Source: an uncultured Mediterraneibacter sp.
GTDB taxonomy: Bacteria > Bacillota > Clostridia > Lachnospirales > Lachnospiraceae
DNA: 48,099 bases
Direction of reading: 5' to 3'
Assembly: GCA_944381935.1 (NCBI GenBank)
Contig: CALWMN010000020.1
Location: forward strand, 1 to 48,099
Positions 1 to 7,129 of this stretch are shown here, piece after piece; the first letter of the stretch is position 1, and each line of letters begins with the position of its first letter. Made by a program: the position numbers and the translations under genes. The notes beneath the pieces are model-generated. The model was given only the letters and a program-made list of their open reading frames with translations, did not search any database and had not been told where the DNA came from.

Positions 1-1280
1 TCTTTCATCTTCTCGCCGAACTTCTCGTCCTTGAGGCATCCGAACTTGATGAACGGGCTGATATCATCCCAGTATTTCTCGTAATTCTCCCGGTCTGTGT
101 TGAACATTCCTTTCAGCTTATCGGCAACCTTCTTGGATATATAATCCGCAACCTTATTGACGAACCCGTCGTTCTGGAGGGCGCTTCTGGAAACATTAAG
201 CGGCAGGTCCGGGCAGTCAATAACGCCTTTTAATACCATAAGGAATTCCGGGATAACTTCCTTGATATTGTCCGCAATAAACACCTGATTGTTATACAGC
301 TTGATCGTTCCCTCAATGGACTCGTACTCCATATTGATCTTCGGGAAGTACAGGATTCCTTTCAGGTTGAACGGATAATCCATGTTCAGATGTATCCAGA
401 ACAGGGGCTCTTTATAGTCCAGAAATACCTTGCGGTAAAACTCGATGTATTCTTCCTTCGTACATTCGCTGGGGTTCTTCGCCCACAGCGGATGGGTATC
501 GCTGATGGAAACCGGGCGCTTCACGATCTTTACCTTTTTCTTCGGTTCGCCTTCTTCCCCTTCTTTGGGTTCTTCCGTGATATGCTCTGCCACCTCGTCT
601 GTATCCAGAAGTTCTTCCTCATCAATCGTTTCATACTGCGGCTCTGCGTTCGCCCTGGACAGGAAGATCTCCACCGGCATGAAGGAACAATATTTCTCCA
701 GGACCTCTCTTGCACGGTATTCATTCGCAAACTCAAGGCTGTCCTCATTCAGATACAGGGTGATCTCAGAACCCACTGTAGCCTTGCTTCCGTCCTGCAT
801 CTCATACTCCGTACCGCCTCTGCTCACCCAGTGTACCGCAGTGGCGCCATCCTTATAGGAAAGCGTGTCGATCTGCACCTCGTCTGCCACCATGAACGCA
901 GAATAGAATCCCAGGCCGAAATGTCCGATCATATCATCTTCTGTCGTCTTATCCTTATATTTTTCCAGGAACTGGGTAGCTCCCGAAAATGCGATCTGGG
1001 TGATATATTCCTCCACTTCGTCCGCGGTCATTCCAAGTCCATTGTCGATGAACTTCATCGTCTTCTCTTCCGGATTGACAATCACCTCAATCTTCGGCTT
1101 ATAGCCTTCCGGAAGTTCATATTCTCCCATCATATCCAGCTTTTTCAGCTTTGTGATCGCATCGCATCCGTTGGACACCATCTCACGCACAAAGATATCA
1201 TGATCCGAATAAACCCACTTCTTTATAATTGGAAATATATTTTCACTGTCAATGGATAAATTTCCTTTTTTTACTGCCAT
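1..1280 (-). CDS. htpG: Molecular chaperone HtpG (Hsp90), 3' end cut by window
   Basis: ATP-dependent cytosolic Hsp90 chaperone that helps fold or hold client proteins under stress. About 426 N-terminal residues are visible; the C-terminal dimerisation part lies beyond base 1. The GHKL ATPase signatures DNGLGMT and HFGLGFYSAF are present in the first 130 residues, followed by a charged acidic/basic linker near residues 215-245 and the middle domain with RSALQ. The start ATG at 1280 is preceded by AAAGGAGTG at good spacing. Upstream lie a strong sigma-A type promoter and a perfect CIRCE operator, so repression by HrcA is expected. It is transcribed away from its neighbours as a single gene as far as can be seen. 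The family assignment is essentially certain. Confidence 0.97.
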   Translation of the reverse strand, partial: MAVKKGNLSIDSENIFPIIKKWVYSDHDIFVREMVSNGCDAITKLKKLDMMGEYELPEGYKPKIEVIVNPEEKTMKFIDNGLGMTADEVEEYITQIAFSGATQFLEKYKDKTTEDDMIGHFGLGFYSAFMVADEVQIDTLSYKDGATAVHWVSRGGTEYEMQDGSKATVGSEITLYLNEDSLEFANEYRAREVLEKYCSFMPVEIFLSRANAEPQYETIDEEELLDTDEVAEHITEEPKEGEEGEPKKKVKIVKRPVSISDTHPLWAKNPSECTKEEYIEFYRKVFLDYKEPLFWIHLNMDYPFNLKGILYFPKINMEYESIEGTIKLYNNQVFIADNIKEVIPEFLMVLKGVIDCPDLPLNVSRSALQNDGFVNKVADYISKKVADKLKGMFNTDRENYEKYWDDISPFIKFGCLKDEKFGEKMK

Positions 1281-1370
1281 ACATGAACACTCCTTTGATA
1301 TTTCATTCTTATTTTTTATCAGCCCCTCCTTATTATGCAGCACGGGGACCGTATCTTACGCCTAAGAGAC

Positions 1371-1399
1371 ATTCTAGCTCAGGATTTTTCAAAAGTCAA
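1371..1399 (-). promoter_or_regulatory. htpG promoter
   Basis: On the minus strand, TTGACT and TAGAAT hexamers are separated by 17 bases, about 90 bases before the htpG start. The CIRCE element lies 7 bases upstream of the -35 hexamer. Confidence 0.75.
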
Positions 1400-1406
1400 T
1401 AGATTT

Positions 1407-1433
1407 TTAGCACTCTTTTGAAGTGAGTGCTAA
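1407..1433. promoter_or_regulatory. CIRCE operator (HrcA binding site)
   Basis: TTAGCACTC and GAGTGCTAA are separated by exactly nine bases, an exact match to the CIRCE consensus recognised by the heat-shock repressor HrcA. It sits just upstream of the htpG promoter, so it should make htpG part of the HrcA regulon. The other side of the element has only a pseudogene, so htpG is the only plausible target in view. Confidence 0.93.
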
Positions 1434-1629
1434 CAATTTCAACTTTTCTTTTGAAATTTCTTTCAAAATTTTCTGCGTAATTCCAGTTGCGTATATGCTG
1501 CACGTTTATTTTTCAGAAAGAGAGGTACAACGGAATGAAACGGGTAAAAGCTGCTTGTATCTGCCAAACCCTCCATGCGGAACGAAAAAAGCGGCGATGT
1601 TCCCCAGAAGAATCCGGGAGGTGACGACA

Positions 1630-2102
1630 GTGTTCTCAGCAGATGAAATTGCAGATGTACAGGGATTCAACAAGATCTATCTCTGCAAACAGATTGACCG
1701 CGCGATCCTGGGATCCTGGATGCCGGATATTCCCTGACAGAAAAAGACGTCCTGCTGGAGATCAGCAAGACGGAGCGGTGTACGGCAAATATTCTGACCC
1801 GGCAGCTTGGCATAGACCGGAGTTATATGAGCCGCATGATCGCCAAATCTGCAAAAAAAGGACTTATTGAGAAGACCTTGTCAAAGACAGACAGCCGGAT
1901 CCATTATATCCGCCTATGTTGACCGGATCGTAGATCGGTTTGTCGATCAGTTCAACCCCGACACGGACTGCCTGACCATCCGTCCGTGCAACGGTGTTCC
2001 CGCCGGAAGTATCGTCGTCGCACGGACGGATGGCACTGCCGCCCAGCTTCGTTTCTTTATGCTGGAGCCGGAGATGCCCAAACGGGGATACGGGAACCGG
2101 AT
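1630..2102 (+). pseudogene. Decayed MarR-type regulator / GNAT acetyltransferase fusion
   Basis: Pieces of one protein lie in two reading frames. Frame 1 gives an N-terminal stretch ending SWMPDIP and a stop at 1735. Frame 3 continues directly with LTEKDVLLEI and a winged-helix region (LGIDRSYMSRMIAKSAKKG) until a stop at 1920. Frame 1 then resumes with GSIVVARTDGTAAQLRFF and MPKRGYG, which resembles the acetyl-CoA-binding part of GNAT enzymes. MarR-GNAT fusion proteins are known, and the order fits. At least one frameshift, a missing central segment and loss of the C-terminus, which abuts the cyclophilin gene, make it non-functional. Family identification is by eye; the pseudogene status is clear if the fragments belong together. 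Confidence 0.65.
1977..2032. repeat. 13-bp inverted repeat inside the GNAT remnant
   Basis: CATCCGTCCGTGC (1977-1989) is repeated as its reverse complement GCACGGACGGATG (2020-2032) with 30 bases between. It falls inside the acetyltransferase remnant. It may be a footprint of the rearrangement that damaged the gene, or chance. Confidence 0.5.
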
Positions 2103-2105
2103 GGA

Positions 2106-2624
2106 TCACACCTTTTCCGGCTCGCCGTATTCCTCGCCGAATGTCTCCACCGTAACCTTCTTCATCACCTGGTCTTCCAGGGGTCTGTCACTGTAATCGG
2201 TGGATGTCTCTGCAATCCTGTTTACGACATCCATTCCCTCTGTGATTTTCCCGAACGCCGCATATGCCCCGTCCAGATGCGGAGACTTCTCGTGCATGAT
2301 GAAGAACTGGCTTCCTGCCGAATCCGGATGCATCGCACGCGCCATAGAAAGAACGCCCGGATCATGCGCCAGTTCATTTGCAAAACCATTCTGGGAAAAT
2401 TCTCCTTTGATCGAATACCCCGGACCGCCCATCCCGGTTCCGTCCGGGCATCCTCCCTGGATCATGAATCCCCGGATCACGCGGTGGAAGATCAGCCCGT
2501 CATAAAAGCCTTTCTGTATAAGGGAAATAAAATTCTTCACTGTGTTCGGGGCAACTTCCGGATACAGCTCCGCTTTCATAATATCCCCGTTTTCCATTTC
2601 AAAAGTAACAATTGGGTTCGCCAT
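2106..2624 (-). CDS. ppiB: Peptidyl-prolyl cis-trans isomerase, cyclophilin type
   Basis: A 172-residue cytosolic cyclophilin that isomerises Xaa-Pro bonds. Family signatures are FHRVIRGFMIQGG near residues 48-60, the GPGYSIKGEF loop and SQFFIMHEKSPHLDG near residues 105-120, covering the catalytic arginine and the substrate pocket. The ATG at 2624 is chosen because GAGGAGGG lies 5-6 bases upstream and the protein then starts exactly at the cyclophilin domain; an upstream open stretch in the same frame has no family similarity. No signal peptide is visible. It is a single gene, with the hypothetical gene at 2686-3297 upstream on the same strand, 61 bases away, so the two may be co-transcribed. 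The assignment is very secure. Confidence 0.96.
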   Translation of the reverse strand: MANPIVTFEMENGDIMKAELYPEVAPNTVKNFISLIQKGFYDGLIFHRVIRGFMIQGGCPDGTGMGGPGYSIKGEFSQNGFANELAHDPGVLSMARAMHPDSAGSQFFIMHEKSPHLDGAYAAFGKITEGMDVVNRIAETSTDYSDRPLEDQVMKKVTVETFGEEYGEPEKV

Positions 2625-2685
2625 TTTTACCCTCCTCTTTCTTTTTTTAATCTCAGTGCTATTGTACCGGATTCGGTTCCGTTCG

Positions 2686-3297
2686 TCAACGGACGGCATT
2701 TCCGCAAAATCCGATGAGTCCGCCCCTTTCTTCATATCCGGTATCCCACAGTTCCCTGAGGGGGAAAACGCTTTTTTCTCCATATGTCGCCACCGTAACC
2801 CACAGCCCGTCCTCCCTCTGCTCATATCCATAACAGAGGAACCAGTGCCAGACAAAGTCTTTGTACCGCGCCTTTTTATGCCTCAGCATCAGGTATGGCA
2901 CAGGATATCCACTGTCGATATGCTGTCTGATAAATTCTTCTGCCTGCCGGTAACTGCACGTTCCAGGCAGTTCCTCCATGCGCAGGCGGCGTTCCCCTGC
3001 ATCTGACAGATACTTCCCAAATCCATCTGTAAACATATACAGCTTGTTTACGCCATTCACACGGGGACGCAGATAAGGTTTCATCTTCATGGAAAAATCA
3101 ATATAATCCTGTCGTGTCAGATGCCTGATATCAAAGGGATAGAGCTGCGTCATCCCCATCCTGAGCGCCAGATAAATACAGCAGTCACACGCTGTAGCCG
3201 CCGCGCATCCGCCGATGTACATGACTACATTTTTGAACCATTCCTGGTTTCCTCCCACTGCCCCGTCGATCGAAAAATACTCCAGTTCCCGTTTCAT
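2686..3297 (-). CDS. Conserved hypothetical protein, possible papain-like (C39-like) cysteine peptidase fold
   Basis: A 203-residue soluble protein that I cannot assign to a characterised family. Near residue 25 it has a helix-start signature NVVMYIGGCAAATACDCC, resembling the nucleophile region of papain-like peptidases such as the C39/BtrH group (glutamine/cysteine helix start). A histidine lies in DFVWHWFLCYGYE near residue 160, at the expected place for the catalytic histidine in a beta strand. A later conserved-looking segment, LPLRELWDTGY, ends the protein. There is no signal peptide or membrane segment. It could cleave a small peptide or act as an acyl-transfer enzyme; this is inference only. 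The start is preceded by a weak GGCAGGA. It lies 61 bases upstream of the cyclophilin gene. Confidence 0.7.
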   Translation of the reverse strand: MKRELEYFSIDGAVGGNQEWFKNVVMYIGGCAAATACDCCIYLALRMGMTQLYPFDIRHLTRQDYIDFSMKMKPYLRPRVNGVNKLYMFTDGFGKYLSDAGERRLRMEELPGTCSYRQAEEFIRQHIDSGYPVPYLMLRHKKARYKDFVWHWFLCYGYEQREDGLWVTVATYGEKSVFPLRELWDTGYEERGGLIGFCGNAVR

Positions 3298-3330
3298 CCT
3301 GTATCCTGCCTTCCGTTTTTTGTATGGTCT

Positions 3331-3369
3331 GTTGCTTTAAAAAGCAACTATGTATCATTATAATACATA
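3331..3369. repeat. Two adjacent palindromes upstream of the ABC ATPase gene
   Basis: GTTGCTTT-AA-AAAGCAAC at 3331-3348 is a perfect 8-bp inverted repeat, directly followed by TATGTAT/ATACATA arms at 3349-3369. They lie between the divergent genes starting at 3297 (minus) and 3490 (plus), so one or both could be operators. A further 5-bp inverted repeat, GTCAC-TC-GTGAC, is at 3404-3415, immediately before the next promoter. Confidence 0.5.
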
Positions 3370-3416
3370 TGGCTAAAATGTACATTTTTTTCTGTTTTTT
3401 TTGGTCACTCGTGACA

Positions 3417-3445
3417 TTGTCCATTTTTGCCCGCAGGATTATACT
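3417..3445 (+). promoter_or_regulatory. Promoter of the sugar ABC ATPase gene
   Basis: TTGTCC and TATACT with a 17-base spacer, ending 44 bases before the ATG at 3490. An inverted repeat, GTCACTCGTGAC, lies just upstream of the -35 hexamer. Confidence 0.6.
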
Positions 3446-3489
3446 GATTCCAGAAACAAACGATACATATTTTAAGGAGGCTGTTTAAA

Positions 3490-4602
3490 ATGGCAAGTTT
3501 ATCACTTGAAGGCATTCAGAAAATTTATCCGAACGGATTTCACGCGGTTAAGGATTTCAATCTTGAAATCGAAGATAAAGAGTTCATCATCTTCGTAGGG
3601 CCGTCAGGATGTGGTAAGTCCACAACGCTTCGTATGATCGCCGGCCTGGAGGATATCTCCGGCGGTACGCTCAAGATCGACGGAAAGGTTATGAACGACG
3701 TAGAGCCAAAAGACCGCGATATCGCAATGGTATTCCAGAACTACGCCCTGTATCCCCATATGACAGTATATGATAACATGGCGTTCGGACTGAAGCTCCG
3801 CAAGGTTCCGAAGGATGAGATCGACAAGAAGGTCCGTGAGGCCGCAAGGATCCTTGACCTTGAGAAACTGCTTGACCGTAAGCCGAAGGCTCTCTCCGGC
3901 GGACAGAGGCAGCGTGTTGCTATGGGACGTGCTATCGTTCGTAACCCGAAAGTATTCCTCATGGACGAGCCTCTCTCCAACCTGGATGCAAAACTGAGAG
4001 TCCAGATGCGTATCGAGATCTCCAAGCTGCATGAGAACCTTGGCGCTACGATCATCTACGTAACGCATGACCAGACAGAGGCTATGACGCTTGGTACGAG
4101 AATCGTCGTTATGAAAGACGGTGTTGTTCAGCAGGTAGATACACCTCAGAACCTTTACAATACACCTTGCAACCTATTCGTTGCAGGATTCATCGGATCT
4201 CCGCAGATGAACTTCATGGATGCCGTATGCACAGTCAAGGGCAACGATGTCACACTTACCGTTGGCGAGCATGTACTGAAGGTACCGGCTTCCAAGAAGA
4301 AAGCTCTCATCGACGGCGGCTACGACGGAAAGACTGTTGTTCTTGGAATCCGTCCTGAAGATGTACATGATTCAGAGGCATTTATCAGCAACTCACCGGA
4401 CAGCGTGATCACTTCCACGATTAAGGTTTACGAGCTGCTCGGCGCTGAGGTATTCCTGTACTTTGACGTAGAGGGGACACAGATGACAGCACGTGTAAAT
4501 CCGCGTACTACTCTGAGGACAGGTGATAAAGCTGTATTCGCTCTCGACATGGAGAAGATCCATGTATTTGATAAAGAAACAGAGTTGACGATTACAAACT
4601 AA
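3490..4602 (+). CDS. ugpC: Sugar ABC transporter ATP-binding protein (UgpC/MsmX type)
   Basis: A 370-residue cytoplasmic ATPase that energises carbohydrate ABC importers. It shows Walker A GPSGCGKST (about 37-45), the Q-loop FQNYALYPHMTVYDN, signature LSGGQRQR, Walker B VFLMDEP, D-loop SNLDAKLR and the H-loop YVTHDQTEAM. The C-terminal third is the TOBE/OB regulatory domain typical of the MalK/UgpC/MsmX family. The start is fixed by AAGGAGG eight bases upstream. No permease or binding-protein gene is nearby. Such orphan ATPases (MsmX in Bacillus) are shared by several sugar importers, and the same role is inferred here. A PucR-type regulator follows. Family assignment is very secure; the transported sugar cannot be told. 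Confidence 0.95.
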   Translation: MASLSLEGIQKIYPNGFHAVKDFNLEIEDKEFIIFVGPSGCGKSTTLRMIAGLEDISGGTLKIDGKVMNDVEPKDRDIAMVFQNYALYPHMTVYDNMAFGLKLRKVPKDEIDKKVREAARILDLEKLLDRKPKALSGGQRQRVAMGRAIVRNPKVFLMDEPLSNLDAKLRVQMRIEISKLHENLGATIIYVTHDQTEAMTLGTRIVVMKDGVVQQVDTPQNLYNTPCNLFVAGFIGSPQMNFMDAVCTVKGNDVTLTVGEHVLKVPASKKKALIDGGYDGKTVVLGIRPEDVHDSEAFISNSPDSVITSTIKVYELLGAEVFLYFDVEGTQMTARVNPRTTLRTGDKAVFALDMEKIHVFDKETELTITN

Positions 4603-4658
4603 TGCTTTAAAATTGGAATAGCAGCTTGGCGGTTGAAAAATGCTATTCGCTGTTTGGA

Positions 4659-4686
4659 TTACAGCCGGCAGCTTACCGCCTATAAA
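4659..4686 (+). promoter_or_regulatory. Possible promoter of the PucR-type gene
   Basis: TTACAG and TATAAA with a 16-base spacer lie between the ABC ATPase gene and the regulator, upstream of the hairpin at 4699-4724. An 8-bp inverted repeat GAATAGCA/TGCTATTC (4616-4648) precedes it. Confidence 0.35.
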
Positions 4687-4698
4687 TTAAAATACTGA

Positions 4699-4724
4699 GG
4701 GGCTGCACTGTAAAGTGCAGCCCC
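4699..4724 (+). terminator. GC-rich hairpin after the ABC ATPase gene
   Basis: GGGGCTGCACT and AGTGCAGCCCC form a perfect 11-bp stem with a GTAA tetraloop. The following bases (TTCCTGTT) are only moderately T-rich, so it could be a terminator for the ATPase gene or an attenuator before the regulator, whose ribosome binding site starts 10 bases later. Confidence 0.6.
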
Positions 4725-4746
4725 TTCCTGTTATCTGGAGATTATT

Positions 4747-5652
4747 ATGGATCATGCACCGGAATTAGACAAAGCACTCCGTGAGCTGGGGCGGATCACC
4801 GGGATCACCCTGGAAGTTTCTGCTGACACACCCGAACAGCAGAAGGAAGCCCTGACACAGATCCGCTGCCTCTGCGCGGCATACAGAGAAAAATATAATA
4901 AGACGGATTTTCTGCGCGGACTGATGCTGGAAGGAGTCCCTTCCTACGACATACATGACCGCGCTGCCCGGCTCCATATTCCTGCCGAAGAAAAGCGTGT
5001 CCTGTTTCTTCTCGAAACGAAGGACCTTGACGGCACGGTCATGGAAATTCTTAAGAATCTGTTTCCTGCCCAGACCAGGACATATCTCGTCCCTATCCGG
5101 GAGGGAAGCATGGCGATCCTGCATCCGGTAAAATCAGGAGATGCTCCTGATGCCGTCGGGCGTCTTGCCCGTACGATCGTGGATACCCTCAATACCGAGG
5201 CGCTTGCCCATGTACAGATATCCTTCAGCGCTGCCACTGACTCCCTTGCAGACCTCTCAGGAGCTTACCGGGAGGCAGCCCTGGCGCTCAGGGTCGGAAA
5301 GCTGTTCTATTCTGAGCAGACTGTTTTCCCCTATAACGAGCTTGGCGTCGGCAGGCTGATTTATCAGCTTCCGGTTACACTGTGTGAGAATTTTCTGAGG
5401 GAAATATTCGGGGATGAGGTCCCGGACTCTTTTGACGATGATACCCTCGCCACAATCAATAAATTCTTCCAGAATAACCTGAATATCGCGGAGACCTCCC
5501 GGCAGCTTCACATGCACAGGAACACCCTGATCTACCGCCTGGAGCAGATTCAAAAGCGTACAGGCCTGGATCTTCGGCTTTTTGAGGATGCCATGACCTT
5601 TAAAATCGCCACGATGGTGATGAATTATTTACACACAGAAAGGAACCAGTAA
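4747..5652 (+). CDS. PucR/CdaR-type helix-turn-helix transcriptional regulator
   Basis: A 301-residue likely DNA-binding regulator. The C-terminal PucR-type helix-turn-helix is clear: LATINKFFQNNLNIAETSRQ followed by LHMHRNTLIYRLEQIQKRTG and a closing helix LRLFEDAMTFKIATMVM. The centre, around residues 150-230, resembles the GGDEF-like domain of CdaR-family proteins. It is soluble, with no transmembrane segment. The ATG at 4747 is preceded by CTGGAG. It follows the sugar ABC ATPase gene and is three bases from the next small membrane-protein gene, so the last two are probably co-transcribed. The context suggests a role in carbohydrate control, which is inference. The ligand is unknown. Confidence 0.88.
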   Translation: MDHAPELDKALRELGRITGITLEVSADTPEQQKEALTQIRCLCAAYREKYNKTDFLRGLMLEGVPSYDIHDRAARLHIPAEEKRVLFLLETKDLDGTVMEILKNLFPAQTRTYLVPIREGSMAILHPVKSGDAPDAVGRLARTIVDTLNTEALAHVQISFSAATDSLADLSGAYREAALALRVGKLFYSEQTVFPYNELGVGRLIYQLPVTLCENFLREIFGDEVPDSFDDDTLATINKFFQNNLNIAETSRQLHMHRNTLIYRLEQIQKRTGLDLRLFEDAMTFKIATMVMNYLHTERNQ

Positions 5653-5655
5653 GAC

Positions 5656-6156
5656 ATGAATGATGCATTATATGAACTGATTGTAACTCGAAAACAACGC
5701 CCCTATGATCTTGTGATCCGCATTCTTGTGATTCTTTTTATTGTGGCTGTCGCACTCCTTGGCATGCCCCTGATCGGCTATCTCTCGTTTTTTATCGCAG
5801 TGGTAATCGCCATGATTGCATATTATTTCATTTTCCCGCTGCTCAATGTGGAATATGAATATATTCTTTTAAACCATGATATGCAGATCGATGTCATTTA
5901 CAATAAGTCCAGGCGGAAATCAAAATTGAACTTTGACATACAGGGTGCTGAAATCATTGCCCCAAAGGGATCGCCCCGCTTAAATTCTTTCCATCCGGAC
6001 AAGATTTACGATTACTCTTCCGGCAATGCCTCAGGCAAAACCTATGCTGTTATGACATCTCTTGACCAGAAAAATGTCTGCATTTATATTGAGCCGGATG
6101 AAAAGATGATCCATCAGATGAAACAGTGGATGGGTTCTAAAATGTATCAGGATTAA
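5656..6156 (+). CDS. Small membrane protein, DUF6106-like
   Basis: A 166-residue protein with two hydrophobic segments near residues 20-40 and 43-65 and a soluble C-terminal domain. That domain begins with VEYEYILLNHDMQIDVIYNK and holds KLNFDIQGAEIIAPKGSPRL. This pattern matches the conserved clostridial family DUF6106, which has no known function. The start follows an AAAGGAAC site and lies three bases after the PucR-type gene, so it is likely in that transcript. The strong bidirectional terminator at 6161-6198 ends the unit. I can see no catalytic motif. Confidence 0.85.
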   Translation: MNDALYELIVTRKQRPYDLVIRILVILFIVAVALLGMPLIGYLSFFIAVVIAMIAYYFIFPLLNVEYEYILLNHDMQIDVIYNKSRRKSKLNFDIQGAEIIAPKGSPRLNSFHPDKIYDYSSGNASGKTYAVMTSLDQKNVCIYIEPDEKMIHQMKQWMGSKMYQD

Positions 6157-6160
6157 GCAC

Positions 6161-6198
6161 AAAACGGCATATCGGGATATCCCGATATGCCGTTTTTT
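6161..6198. terminator. Bidirectional rho-independent terminator
   Basis: A perfect 16-bp stem (AAAACGGCATATCGGG and its complement) with an ATAT loop, A-rich on one side and T-rich on the other. It lies between the convergent membrane-protein gene (plus) and trxB (minus) and can serve both. Confidence 0.92.
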
Positions 6199-6203
6199 AT
6201 TCT

Positions 6204-7109
6204 CTATTGTGCCGTATATTTGCATGCAGCCAGCGCGGCAACTGCCCCGTCAGCCGCTGCGGTTGTGAGCTGGCGCACCTCTTTTGTCCTGCAGTCCCCT
6301 GCCGCATAGATACCCGGGTGGGACGTCACACAGTCCTCGGAGGCGAGGATAAATCCGCTGGAATCCAGCTTGACTATGTCCGAGAACTTCTCATTCTGGG
6401 GGATCTGCCCCACTGCAATGAATACGCCTGCGACTTTGATTTCAAATTCTTCCCCTGTCTTTTTATTGTTCAGGAGCACTCCCTCTACCACAGTATCGCC
6501 GAGGATCTCTTTCACGGTAGCGCTGAGGACAAATTCTACGTTTTCTTTCTCCCTCAGTCTTCTCACAATGCTTTCTTCCCCGCGAAATTCATCCCTGCGG
6601 TGTACCAGATAGACCTTGCTGCAGTAATTTGCCAGAAATTCCGCATCCTGCAATGCGGTGCTCCCGCCCCCAATCACTGCCACATCACGTCCCCGGAAAA
6701 ATGCGCCGTCACAGGTCGCACAGTAAGATACGCCTGCCCCCGTCAGTCTTTCCTCATTCGGAACCCCAAGATGCCGGTGCGTCACTCCGGTCGCCAGGAT
6801 CACACTCCGGCACGGATACTCTTTCCCTGTCGTCTCAATTATTTTTGTCCCGTTCTCATCACGTATCCCAGTCACCATCTCCACCTCTGTCTCTGCGCCC
6901 AGTTTCACCGCCTGGTCCAGCAGGTTCATGGAAAACTCACTGCCGCTTACGCTGGCGATTCCCGGATAATTCTCTACATTTGGAGAGGACGTGATCTGTC
7001 CTCCAAAGCTGCCCCCTTCTATGATCACAGTTCTTTTTCCTGCCCGCTGTCCATAGATCGCTGCAGTCATCCCGGCGGTCCCGCCGCCTACAATGCCAAT
7101 ATCATACAT
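6204..7109 (-). CDS. trxB: Thioredoxin reductase
   Basis: A 301-residue flavoenzyme that passes electrons from NAD(P)H to a thioredoxin-like disulfide. It has the FAD-binding motif GIVGGGTAGM at the N-terminus, the redox-active CATC (Cys130, Cys133), a nucleotide-binding GGGSTALQDAE and the VHRRDEFRG segment usual for NADPH-linked enzymes, then GIYAAGDC near the C-terminus. Length is typical. AAGGAAGG precedes the ATG at 7109. It begins 21 bases after the stop of the NrdD gene that carries its own thioredoxin-like domain, so it probably reduces that fused domain as well as free thioredoxin. It would be read from the NrdR-controlled promoter at 9579-9607. Confidence 0.95.
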   Translation of the reverse strand: MYDIGIVGGGTAGMTAAIYGQRAGKRTVIIEGGSFGGQITSSPNVENYPGIASVSGSEFSMNLLDQAVKLGAETEVEMVTGIRDENGTKIIETTGKEYPCRSVILATGVTHRHLGVPNEERLTGAGVSYCATCDGAFFRGRDVAVIGGGSTALQDAEFLANYCSKVYLVHRRDEFRGEESIVRRLREKENVEFVLSATVKEILGDTVVEGVLLNNKKTGEEFEIKVAGVFIAVGQIPQNEKFSDIVKLDSSGFILASEDCVTSHPGIYAAGDCRTKEVRQLTTAAADGAVAALAACKYTAQ

Positions 7110-7129
7110 ACGATAAGCCTTCCTTTTTC

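Noticed and set aside
390-1259. A 289-codon open frame on the plus strand opposite htpG
   Set aside because: htpG on the minus strand is unambiguous; the plus-strand frame has no family similarity.
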